This document shows positions 1-5,518 of a stretch of DNA of 5,518 nucleotides, piece by piece. Every line of letters begins with the position of its first letter. Positions within the stretch are counted from its first letter, which is position 1. Source of the stretch: an uncultured Lachnospiraceae bacterium (GTDB lineage: Bacteria; Bacillota; Clostridia; Lachnospirales; Lachnospiraceae). The DNA is taken from assembly GCA_945788595.1 (NCBI GenBank), contig CALZMS010000089.1, positions 1 to 5,518 of the forward strand. Reading direction: 5' to 3'. Below the pieces are notes generated by a model that saw only the letters and a list, made by a program, of their open reading frames with translations, had not been told where the DNA came from and made no database searches. The translations under genes and the position numbers were made by a program.

Positions 1-1236
1 GTAGTCTTCCAGGAAAGAAATGGCGTCCTGGTCTAGCTCGTCCAGCCAGGCCAGCAGCGTATTATTATCATGGGTGCCGGTATAGGCCACGCAGTGATTG
101 GTATAGGTATGGGGCAGATAGTTGCCTGCCTCCCGGGGGTCGAAGGCAAACTCCATAATCTTCATGCCCGGATACCCGGAATCCCGCAGAAGATCCAGTA
201 CCTCCTGGGTCAGATAACCCAGGTCTTCGGCGATGATCTCCCGTTGTCCAAGAGCCGCATTCACTGCATTAAACAGTTTCATGCCCGGTCCCTTTTCCCA
301 GTGTCCGTTCTCGGCGGTCTTATCGCCGTAAGGAATGGAATAATAGGATTCAAAGCCGCGGAAATGGTCAATGCGCACCACATCGTAGATCTCGAAGCAG
401 TGTTTCAGCCGGGTGATCCACCAGGCATAACCGGTCTCTTCGTGATAATCCCAGCGATACAGCGGATTGCCCCAGAGCTGACCCGTTGCGGAGAAAGCAT
501 CCGGCGGACATCCTGCTACAGCTGTGGGCACGCACTCTTCATCGAAAACAAACAGTTCCGGATTAGCCCAGGCATCTGAGCTGTCCAGAGATACATAGAT
601 CGGAATATCACCGATGATCTTGATGCCCTTTTCATTGGCATAGGCTTTGAGTGCCTTCCACTGCCGGTCGAACATATACTGCTGGAAGCAGTAAAAATCC
701 ACCCGATGGGACAACAGCACTTTCTGTACGGCCAGTGCCTCGGACTCGTGTTTTTTGAGCGGAGCTTCCCACTGGGTCCAGCAGACACCGTTATGGTTAT
801 CCTTGATAGCCATGAACAGACTGTAGTCCTCCAGCCAGTACACATTTTCTTCCACAAACTTGCTGTAGGCTGCGTCGGGAACGAACCGGTCGAAGGCTTT
901 TTTGAGCAGTGTGAAACGGGTCTTATACTGCTTTTCGTAGTCGATCGAACCGTCTGCGCCCATGGGACAGCAGGTATTGCATTCTTTTTTTGTCAGTAAG
1001 CCCTCTTCCACCAGTGTTACGGGATCGATAAAATACGGATTACCCGCAAAGGTGGAGAAAGACTGGTAGGGCGAGTCCCCGAAGCCCGTAGGCCCCAGGG
1101 GAAGGATCTGCCAGTAGCTCTGGCCTGCTTTTGCCAGCTGATCGATAAACTCTCTGGCTTCTTTTGAGAAACAGCCGATGCCGTACGGTGACGGCAGTGA
1201 AAATACCGGCAATAAGATTCCACTTGCTCTTTTCAT
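1..1236 (-). CDS. malQ: 4-alpha-glucanotransferase (amylomaltase, GH77), C-terminus cut by window edge
   Basis: This cytoplasmic enzyme transfers alpha-1,4-glucan segments between maltodextrins, releasing glucose and building longer chains for phosphorylase. The 412 codons visible here are open with no stop and run off the left edge. Known amylomaltases are about 500 residues, so some 85-90 are missing. GH77 hallmarks read in order: LLPVFSLPSPYGIG (8-21), YWQILPLGP (41-49), and FGDSPYQSFSTFAGNPYFI (52-70). The catalytic triad is intact: nucleophile Asp290 in VRIDHFRGF, acid/base Glu337 in IIAEDLG, and Asp390 in GTHDNNT. The start ATG lies 4 bases after the malG-like stop. An AAAGGG ribosome binding site (1245-1250) sits inside the last codons of that gene, 8 bases upstream, so the genes are very probably cotranscribed and perhaps translationally coupled. 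A short Cys-rich stretch, ECNTCCPMG, lies near residues 85-93. Family assignment is very secure; the maltodextrin pathway role is established for the family. Confidence 0.96.
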   Translation of the reverse strand, partial: MKRASGILLPVFSLPSPYGIGCFSKEAREFIDQLAKAGQSYWQILPLGPTGFGDSPYQSFSTFAGNPYFIDPVTLVEEGLLTKKECNTCCPMGADGSIDYEKQYKTRFTLLKKAFDRFVPDAAYSKFVEENVYWLEDYSLFMAIKDNHNGVCWTQWEAPLKKHESEALAVQKVLLSHRVDFYCFQQYMFDRQWKALKAYANEKGIKIIGDIPIYVSLDSSDAWANPELFVFDEECVPTAVAGCPPDAFSATGQLWGNPLYRWDYHEETGYAWWITRLKHCFEIYDVVRIDHFRGFESYYSIPYGDKTAENGHWEKGPGMKLFNAVNAALGQREIIAEDLGYLTQEVLDLLRDSGYPGMKIMEFAFDPREAGNYLPHTYTNHCVAYTGTHDNNTLLAWLDELDQDAISFLEDY

Positions 1237-1240
1237 ATAG

Positions 1241-2080
1241 TTAACCCTTTACAGCTCCGGCAACAACGCCTTCGATGATGTATTTCTGGCAGGCCAGATA
1301 GAAGATAATGATCGGAATGATGGAAATAACCAGAACACCCATCATGGCACCCATATCTACGGAACCGTAGCCACCCTTCAGATACTGGATGGCGATGGAC
1401 AGTGTTTTGTATTTTTTTGTATCAAGTACCAGAGACGGCAGGAGGTAATCGTTCCAGATCCACATAGCCTGCAGAATGGCTACAGTGATACAGGTAGGCT
1501 TCATGATCGGCATAACTACCTGGAAGAAGGTCTGGATCGGTGTACAGCCATCGATCATGGCAGCTTCCTCGATCTCCAGCGGAATGGATTTAACAAATCC
1601 GGTGAACATAAATACCGCAAGACCGGCACCGAAGCCAAGATAGATGATAATGATGCCCCACGGGTTGTCCATATGCAGCATGTTGGCGATCTTGGACAGA
1701 GTGTACATTTCCATCTGGAACGGTACGACCATGGCAACCAGACATGCTGTATAAATGATACTTGTGGCCAGATTTTTTACTCTGACAATATACCATGCAG
1801 TCATAGAGCAGCACAGAATGATGACAGCTACGGAAAGAACAGTGATAAATACAGTCCATCCGAAAGCAGAGATCAATCCGGTCTTTTCAATACCGCGAAT
1901 ATAGTTTTCGATACCTACAAATGTTTTTTCACTCGGTAATGCAAAAGGAGCCTTGCTGATGTAGGCTTTTTTCTTAAAGGAGTTGATCACTACCAGAATG
2001 ATGGGATACATATACAGTACGCTGACAATTGTAAAAATGATGGTCAGCAGTGTACCATGCTTACATTTTTTCTTATCCAT
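1241..2080 (-). CDS. MalG-like carbohydrate ABC transporter permease (CUT1)
   Basis: This inner-membrane permease is one half of the sugar channel, pairing with the product of the preceding gene. At 279 residues it has the usual size of MalG/MsmG-type proteins. It opens with a basic cytoplasmic tail (MDKKKCKHG), followed by about six hydrophobic segments near 11-33, 74-98, 106-126, 141-163, 190-208 and 244-265. The ATPase-contacting EAA loop is clear: EEAAMIDGCTP from 171, with Gly178 and VMP at 189-191. The PWGIIIIYLGFGAGLAVFMFTGF region before it is typical of MalG-type subunits. The ATG overlaps the upstream TAA by one base (TAATG) and has a strong AAGGAGG at 2091-2097, 10 bases away, so this start is secure. 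The substrate cannot be read from the permease; malQ directly downstream suggests malto-oligosaccharides (inference). Confidence 0.95.
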   Translation of the reverse strand: MDKKKCKHGTLLTIIFTIVSVLYMYPIILVVINSFKKKAYISKAPFALPSEKTFVGIENYIRGIEKTGLISAFGWTVFITVLSVAVIILCCSMTAWYIVRVKNLATSIIYTACLVAMVVPFQMEMYTLSKIANMLHMDNPWGIIIIYLGFGAGLAVFMFTGFVKSIPLEIEEAAMIDGCTPIQTFFQVVMPIMKPTCITVAILQAMWIWNDYLLPSLVLDTKKYKTLSIAIQYLKGGYGSVDMGAMMGVLVISIIPIIIFYLACQKYIIEGVVAGAVKG

Positions 2081-2922
2081 TACTGCTGCACCTCCTTCGA
2101 TGTTGTCAGCTTATTCTGTACCATAGCAATAACTGTAACGATGATAAAGAAGATAACAGCCTTAGACTGACCTACACCCTCATAACCGGTTCTGCCGTAG
2201 AAGGTATTGTAGATATTCAGAGCCAGCATCTCGGATGCCTTACTCGGCGCACCGTTGGTCAATGCCAGGTTCTGGTCGAACAGCTTGAAGCCGTTGGTCA
2301 GTGTCAGGAAAGTACAGATGGTGATGGACGGCATAACCATGGGGATGATAACATTTTTCAGGATCTGCGGAGATGTAGCTCCGTCGATCTTGGCAGCCTC
2401 GATCAGCTCGCCCGGGATATTCTGGATACCGGCAATGTAGATAACCATCATGTAACCAACCTGCTGCCACAGTGTCAGGATAACCAGACCCCAGAAACCA
2501 TATGTAGCGGAATAGGTCAGTGTACGGTCAAACATGGCCAGAATACCGTTTAACAAAAGCTGCCATACATAACCGAGGATGATACCGCCGATCAGGTTCG
2601 GCATGAAGAATACGGTACGGAATACGTTGGTGCCTTTAAATCCTTTTGTCAGCAGCATAGCTACCGCAAAAGCCAGCACATTGATAAGCAGAACAGTAAC
2701 GATTGTGAACAATACGGTAAAGATCAGAGAATGCGTAAAATCATTTTCCTCAAAGATCTTCAGGTAGTTAGCTAGTCCGATAAACCTGGCATCGGTTACG
2801 GTCGTAAATTTACAGAAGGACAGATACACGCCCAGTAAAAACGGAGCGATGAACCCGATGGTAAATGCCAGCATAGTGGGCAGTACGAAGATCGGGAAAT
2901 ATCGTTTGATCGCCTTTTCCAT
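2080..2922 (-). CDS. MalF-like carbohydrate ABC transporter permease (CUT1)
   Basis: This membrane subunit pairs with the MalG-like protein to form the translocation channel. It has 280 residues, the short form common in Gram-positives; E. coli MalF is much longer because of an extra N-terminal region and a large periplasmic loop, both absent here. Hydrophobic segments lie near 12-36, 66-92, 104-128, 143-166, 196-212 and 254-269. FRTVFFMPNLIGGIILGYVW (101-120) is characteristic of MalF/UgpA-type subunits. The EAA loop ELIEAAKIDGATSPQ starts at 172, with Gly181 and IIP at 192-194, and docks the ATPase. An AGAGGAA ribosome binding site (about 2933-2939) lies about 10 bases upstream of the ATG, immediately after the U-run of a terminator-like hairpin, so expression is probably lower than that of the binding protein. 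Function as a sugar permease is firm; the exact sugar is inferred only from malQ. Confidence 0.95.
   Translation of the reverse strand: MEKAIKRYFPIFVLPTMLAFTIGFIAPFLLGVYLSFCKFTTVTDARFIGLANYLKIFEENDFTHSLIFTVLFTIVTVLLINVLAFAVAMLLTKGFKGTNVFRTVFFMPNLIGGIILGYVWQLLLNGILAMFDRTLTYSATYGFWGLVILTLWQQVGYMMVIYIAGIQNIPGELIEAAKIDGATSPQILKNVIIPMVMPSITICTFLTLTNGFKLFDQNLALTNGAPSKASEMLALNIYNTFYGRTGYEGVGQSKAVIFFIIVTVIAMVQNKLTTSKEVQQ
2091..2097 (-). promoter_or_regulatory. Strong ribosome binding site of the MalG-like gene, inside the MalF-like CDS
   Basis: The minus strand reads AAGGAGG within the last codons of the MalF-like gene, 10 bases before the overlapping TAATG. It settles the start choice and allows both independent initiation and re-initiation by ribosomes finishing the upstream gene. 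Confidence 0.85.
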
Positions 2923-2948
2923 ATAGTTTAATTCCTCTCCCTTGTTTT

Positions 2949-2985
2949 AAAAAACGTGGCGGACAATTTTTCTTGCCCGCCACGT
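2949..2985 (-). terminator. Intrinsic terminator/attenuator between binding protein and permease genes
   Basis: On the minus-strand transcript the arms at 2985-2973 and 2966-2954 pair over 13 positions, with one G-U wobble (2976/2963). The outer 9 pairs are perfect and GC-rich (ACGTGGCGG arm). The loop is 6 bases. A run of six U follows (complement of 2954-2949, the first also closing the stem), then four A. The structure sits 45 bases after the binding-protein stop and ends about 10 bases before the malF-like ribosome binding site. It fits a partial terminator that lets the binding protein outnumber the permeases, or a 3' end stabilising the binding-protein mRNA. The structure is seen; leaky termination is inferred. 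Confidence 0.8.
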
Positions 2986-3003
2986 CAGTCAATCAGTCAG
3001 TCA
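2986..3003 (-). repeat. Short TGAC/TGAT tandem tract after the binding-protein stop
   Basis: The minus strand reads four 4-base units, TGAC TGAC TGAT TGAC, plus two bases. Because the period is 4, successive TGA triplets fall in all three reading frames. A ribosome that missed the binding-protein stop would therefore be halted before entering the adjacent hairpin. The repeat is plain in the sequence; any function is speculative and chance is quite possible. Confidence 0.5.
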
Positions 3004-3029
3004 TATAATGCGCTCTGTGTCAGAACTAC

Positions 3030-4439
3030 TTACTGAGCGTTTGCAGCAGCATATTCTGTTGCCCATCCGTCTACGAAAGCAGTCTTAACTGCATCCCAAT
3101 CACCTGTACCCTGTGCATACTCAAGCAGTGCGGAACCAAGTACGTTCTTCCAGTTCTCACTCGGCATTGTAGTGAAGTTCCAGCTTACAGCTGTCTTACC
3201 AGCCTTGGTGTACTCAGCATTTGCCTGTACCAGCGGGTTAGCCGGCAGATACTCGTCAAATGTGGTGAACGGAGTTACAAAGCCCATCTCGTTTGCCAGA
3301 GCCTCGCGTCCTGCATCGCTCTCAACAACCCATGCCATGAAGTCCAGAGTAGCCTGGATGTCAGCCGGATCAGCTTTGGAGTTTACACACCAGTAGTTCT
3401 CGGAACCGGTGCACAGGCCCTGATTCTCTTCACCTGTTGCTCCGATGTAGATCGGCAGCATGCCCAGATCCTCGTCAGCAACTTCGTTGTCTTTGATATC
3501 GTTGTAAGCCCATGTACCATTCTGATAGAATACAGCCTCGCCCAGTGCGAATTCGGAAGCAGCATCCTCACCTGTCTTGGAGGAAATCATGCTCGGCTCA
3601 CAGGTAGCATTGTTGATGTACAGATCCCAGATCTGTTTGTAGTTATCAAGGTAGGTACCTTCGATAGCATCTGTAGCACCGATACCTTTATCTTTGTACT
3701 CATAGTAGATCGGCAGGTTAGCCAGGTGAGTCTTGAATCTCCAGTCAGAGGAAGAATCCATACCGGAAGAGGTGAAAGCACCTTCTACGCCAAGATCATC
3801 TTTGTTAGCCTGGATCTCTTCTGCAACTGTCTTCAATGCTGCGAAGTTGTTCAGCTCATCGATGGATTTGATGGTAGCGTAATCTTTGCTGAAGTAATCA
3901 TTCAGGATTGCTTTGTTGTAGATGATACCGTAAGTCTCGATAACGTATGGGATACCCTGTACTTTGCCATCTTCGATCAGAGCATAATCATCGCTTGCCA
4001 GATCAGCATATACTTTGCTGCCGGACATATCGTAGCAGTAATCTTTCCAGGAAGCCAGTCCAACCGGTCCGTTTACCTGGAACATGGTCGGAGCATCGGA
4101 TTTAGCCATCTCTGCTTTCAGAGTGGACTCGTATGTTCCGGATGCAGCTGTCTGTACATCAACCTGAACACCTGTCTCCTCTGTGTACTTCTCAGCCAGA
4201 GCTACCCACTGATCAGCCTGCTCCGGTTTGAAGTTCAGATAATAAACTTTGCCGCCTTCTGCGGAAGCTTCTGCCGGAGCCTCTGCTTCGCTTTCAGCCG
4301 GTGCTGAAGATTCTGCTGCTGCGGATGAAGCCGGTGCTGCGGACTCTGCTGCAGATGAAGATCCGCCACAGCCTGCCAGTGTTCCGGCTGCCATAGCTGC
4401 AACCATGGATAATGCCAGCCAACGTTTTACATTTCTCAT
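3030..4439 (-). CDS. Extracellular sugar-binding lipoprotein, ABC family 1 (MalE-like)
   Basis: This is the substrate-capturing subunit of the ABC importer encoded with it, anchored to the outer face of the membrane. The 469-residue protein begins with a lipoprotein signal peptide: basic MRNVKR, a hydrophobic stretch, then lipobox LAGC (21-24), so Cys24 should carry the lipid. A disordered Ser/Ala/Glu/Pro spacer spans about 25-62. The mature domain starts near KVYYLNF (64-70). LAEKYTEETGVQVDVQTAASGTYESTLKAEM (81-111) is the classic opening of the SBP_bac_1 fold, and later IPYVIETYGIIYNKAIL (163-179) and a C-terminal NEMGFVTPF segment also fit. The start has a strong AAGGAGG at 4450-4456, 10 bases upstream. 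It is the first gene of an operon with the two permeases and malQ, suggesting a malto-oligosaccharide ligand (inference). Aromatic residues are frequent (Tyr, Trp), as expected for a sugar binder, but I could not assign specific contacts. Confidence 0.94.
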   Translation of the reverse strand: MRNVKRWLALSMVAAMAAGTLAGCGGSSSAAESAAPASSAAAESSAPAESEAEAPAEASAEGGKVYYLNFKPEQADQWVALAEKYTEETGVQVDVQTAASGTYESTLKAEMAKSDAPTMFQVNGPVGLASWKDYCYDMSGSKVYADLASDDYALIEDGKVQGIPYVIETYGIIYNKAILNDYFSKDYATIKSIDELNNFAALKTVAEEIQANKDDLGVEGAFTSSGMDSSSDWRFKTHLANLPIYYEYKDKGIGATDAIEGTYLDNYKQIWDLYINNATCEPSMISSKTGEDAASEFALGEAVFYQNGTWAYNDIKDNEVADEDLGMLPIYIGATGEENQGLCTGSENYWCVNSKADPADIQATLDFMAWVVESDAGREALANEMGFVTPFTTFDEYLPANPLVQANAEYTKAGKTAVSWNFTTMPSENWKNVLGSALLEYAQGTGDWDAVKTAFVDGWATEYAAANAQ

Positions 4440-4449
4440 TTTCTTTTTT

Positions 4450-4456
4450 CCTCCTT
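4450..4456 (-). promoter_or_regulatory. Strong ribosome binding site of the binding-protein gene
   Basis: The minus strand reads AAGGAGG, fully complementary to the anti-Shine-Dalgarno core, 10 bases before the ATG at 4439. It fixes the start codon and fits high-level synthesis of the binding lipoprotein. Confidence 0.85.
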
Positions 4457-4465
4457 ATTCCTTTT

Positions 4466-4482
4466 GCGCATTGTTCATGCAC
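4466..4482 (-). repeat. Small inverted repeat just upstream of the binding-protein ribosome binding site
   Basis: The arms GTGCAT and ATGCGC flank a 5-base spacer on the minus strand. In RNA all six positions pair, with one U-G wobble. It lies 9 bases before the ribosome binding site, in the probable 5' untranslated region. It could be a weak leader hairpin or half of a repressor operator; it is short enough to be chance. Confidence 0.35.
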
Positions 4483-4527
4483 CTTTTTTCAGATGATATA
4501 AGTTTATTGCAAAAAAAGGAAAAGAAG

Positions 4528-4557
4528 AATATAAATATTTTTCGATATATATCAGAA
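4528..4557 (-). promoter_or_regulatory. Candidate sigma-A promoter for the sugar-transport operon
   Basis: In the AT-rich gap before the binding-protein gene, the minus strand has TATATT (complement of 4533-4528, 5 of 6 matches to TATAAT). It lies 18 bases downstream of TTCTGA (4557-4552, 3 of 6 matches to TTGACA). A start near 4520 would leave a leader of about 80 bases. An alternative -10, TATCAT (4498-4493, 5 of 6), has only a poor -35. The gap very probably contains a promoter; which hexamers serve is uncertain. Confidence 0.4.
4544..4553. repeat. Perfect 10-base palindrome GATATATATC in the promoter gap
   Basis: GATATATATC is self-complementary, and TTC/GAA flanks almost extend the symmetry (one extra base on one side). 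It adjoins the candidate -35 element, so it could be an operator half or simply AT-rich DNA. It lacks the central CG of a LacI/CcpA-type operator. Confidence 0.3.
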
Positions 4558-4571
4558 TTTTACGAATCTGC

Positions 4572-4593
4572 TATGTGTTATTTTATTCACATA
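4572..4593. repeat. Inverted repeat TATGTG-N10-CACATA after the upstream binding-protein gene
   Basis: Two perfect 6-base arms surround a 10-base AT-rich spacer, starting 3 bases after the stop of the upstream gene. On the minus transcript the stem would be short, AT-rich and without a following U-run, so it is a poor terminator. It may be a protein-binding site or chance. Confidence 0.3.
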
Positions 4594-4596
4594 TTA

Positions 4597-5517
4597 TTAT
4601 TGCTGGTTTTTTGCATTCTCACTTTCCCGACGTATGCGGTTAGCCTGCTCTGTAAGTTCCCTGCCGCCCTCGTCATACCACTGCTGCACATATATATCAA
4701 AAGTATCCAGAGACTCCTCTCCGATAATAATCTTGATAAAGGTTTTCAGTGAAAGCTCCTCCAGTTCTTCGTCCGTGAGGCGGTTATATTCCTGCGTATA
4801 GCCCATATTAACGTATTTTATTTTTGTGTTGAGCAGTTTGCTCACCGCTGTAATACGAGAAGTATAAGCCGCCCACAAAAAACCATTGTTTGGCTGCCCC
4901 TTGGTAAGGTATTCCTGACAGCTGTCAAAATATCCCTGTTCCAATACCGTCAGATCCCGGTATTTTGATCTGTTGTTCATAACGTTCAGGATCCGGCGGG
5001 TCGTCCGGAAAACTGCGTCCGCGTAATCTGTATTGATCAGAAACGGCGTGGCCGACTGATCCACATTCATACCCAGATACTGTCCTACGCCCACGGCTTC
5101 CTCCTTGCCGTCATACCGGGCATAATCAAACAGAGCGGAAATGATCTTTGGAATGATCTCCGGATGCTCATATCCTTTTCGAGCCACTACACAATACTGC
5201 CGACCATAGGAAAGATAGGTCTGCACTTCATTATTAGCATCCGTAAACAGATAAGGCTTCCATTTCGCGTTTTCGTCATGCAGACCGGACAGCGGTGAAT
5301 CCGCGGCCCACCACCAGCCGAAAAAGGCACCGCAGCGGCCGTCTTCCAGAAGGTCTGACAGATTTGTCTTACTCCGGAGCATAAAGCTCTGGTCCAGCAC
5401 ACCCGCCTCATACTGCTCATGCAGATAGGCAAGGGCGTTTTTCATTTCCTGCGTCACAGAGCCGTTGACCATATTTCCGTTTTCATCCTCGATCCACTTG
5501 CCGGGATAAGCGTGAAA
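4597..5517 (-). CDS. LipO/YtcQ-type extracellular solute-binding protein, C-terminal part only
   Basis: The 306 visible residues are the C-terminal portion of an ABC transporter substrate-binding protein. The frame stays open to the right edge (F-H-A-Y-P-G-K-W-I-E-D-E-N-G-N before Met at 5472), so that internal Met is not the start. Proteins of this LipO/YtcQ-like group are usually around 500-560 residues, which would leave about 200-250 outside. Recognisable features are AYPGKWIEDENGN, an alternating MKNALAYLHEQYEAGVLDQSF helix, the Trp-rich FFGWWWAADSP, YLSYGRQYCVVARKGYEHPE, and the C-terminal FDIYVQQWYDEGGRELTEQAN, which resembles the family's usual final helix. It looks unlike the downstream MalE-like protein, so it is not a recent duplicate. 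Its permeases are probably upstream, beyond the window; in many such operons the binding protein comes last (inference). Substrate unknown, probably a complex oligosaccharide. Confidence 0.85.
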   Translation of the reverse strand, partial: FHAYPGKWIEDENGNMVNGSVTQEMKNALAYLHEQYEAGVLDQSFMLRSKTNLSDLLEDGRCGAFFGWWWAADSPLSGLHDENAKWKPYLFTDANNEVQTYLSYGRQYCVVARKGYEHPEIIPKIISALFDYARYDGKEEAVGVGQYLGMNVDQSATPFLINTDYADAVFRTTRRILNVMNNRSKYRDLTVLEQGYFDSCQEYLTKGQPNNGFLWAAYTSRITAVSKLLNTKIKYVNMGYTQEYNRLTDEELEELSLKTFIKIIIGEESLDTFDIYVQQWYDEGGRELTEQANRIRRESENAKNQQ

Positions 5518-5518
5518 A

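Noticed and set aside
70..579. Plus-strand open frame of 169 codons opposite malQ
   Set aside because: It lies antisense to a GH77 gene with all catalytic motifs, has no good ribosome binding site and no recognisable protein features.
2050..2553. Plus-strand open frame of 167 codons opposite the permease genes
   Set aside because: It is antisense to two well-supported permeases and spans their junction; no motif or ribosome binding site supports it.
3726..4307. Plus-strand open frame of 193 codons opposite the MalE-like gene
   Set aside because: It is an antisense shadow of a clear lipoprotein gene; its Cys/Ile/Phe-rich translation looks like noncoding reading and there is no start signal.
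4314..4378. Possible simple-sequence or collagen-like repeat in the lipoprotein leader
   Set aside because: The Ser/Ala/Glu codons vary and show no fixed period; it is an ordinary disordered spacer after the lipid-bearing cysteine.
4572..4593. CRP-like site (TGTGA ... ACACA)
   Set aside because: The spacing does not fit the CRP consensus, and CRP-type catabolite control is not expected in this kind of Firmicute.
4249..4752. Plus-strand open frame crossing the intergenic gap, starting with an Ala/Ser/Glu-rich run
   Set aside because: The Ala-rich start mirrors the low-complexity spacer of the lipoprotein on the other strand, and the rest is AT-rich gap sequence.

Overview
The window is a carbohydrate-uptake locus with every gene on the minus strand, so transcription runs from high to low coordinates. 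Several traits point to a Gram-positive Clostridia-type Firmicute, most likely a gut Lachnospiraceae. These are strong AAGGAGG-type ribosome binding sites, diderm-independent lipoprotein solute-binding proteins with a Cys-Gly-Gly-Ser/Ala/Glu-rich leader, short MalF-type permeases without the enterobacterial periplasmic insertion, and roughly balanced base composition with an AT-rich intergenic region. The taxonomic call is inference from style; no marker gene is present.

Layout in transcription order. (1) 5517-4597: the C-terminal 306 residues of a LipO/YtcQ-type extracellular solute-binding protein, with its start beyond the right edge. (2) 4596-4440: an AT-rich 157-base intergenic region with a plausible promoter, small palindromes and a strong ribosome binding site, but no convincing terminator. 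(3) 4439-3030: a complete lipoprotein sugar-binding protein of ABC family 1 (MalE-like). (4) 2985-2949: an intrinsic terminator-like hairpin with a U-run between the binding protein and the permeases. (5) 2922-2080: MalF-like permease. (6) 2080-1241: MalG-like permease, overlapping the previous stop by one base (TAATG). (7) 1236-1: 4-alpha-glucanotransferase MalQ, 4 bases after the malG-like stop; its C-terminus runs off the left edge.

How it works together: genes 3, 5, 6 and 7 form one tight operon. The lipoprotein captures an oligosaccharide outside the membrane, the two permeases form the channel, and MalQ (all three GH77 catalytic acids present) rearranges imported alpha-1,4-glucans in the cytoplasm. 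The MalQ linkage makes maltodextrin the best substrate guess. No ATPase is encoded here, so the transporter probably uses a shared MsmK/UgpC-type ATPase encoded elsewhere. The hairpin after the binding-protein gene probably lets the cell make more binding protein than permease.

I saw no mobile element, CRISPR array, RNA gene or evidently novel system. The most interesting items are the binding protein/permease attenuator, the side-by-side pair of unrelated-looking binding proteins, and the apparent lack of a terminator between them.
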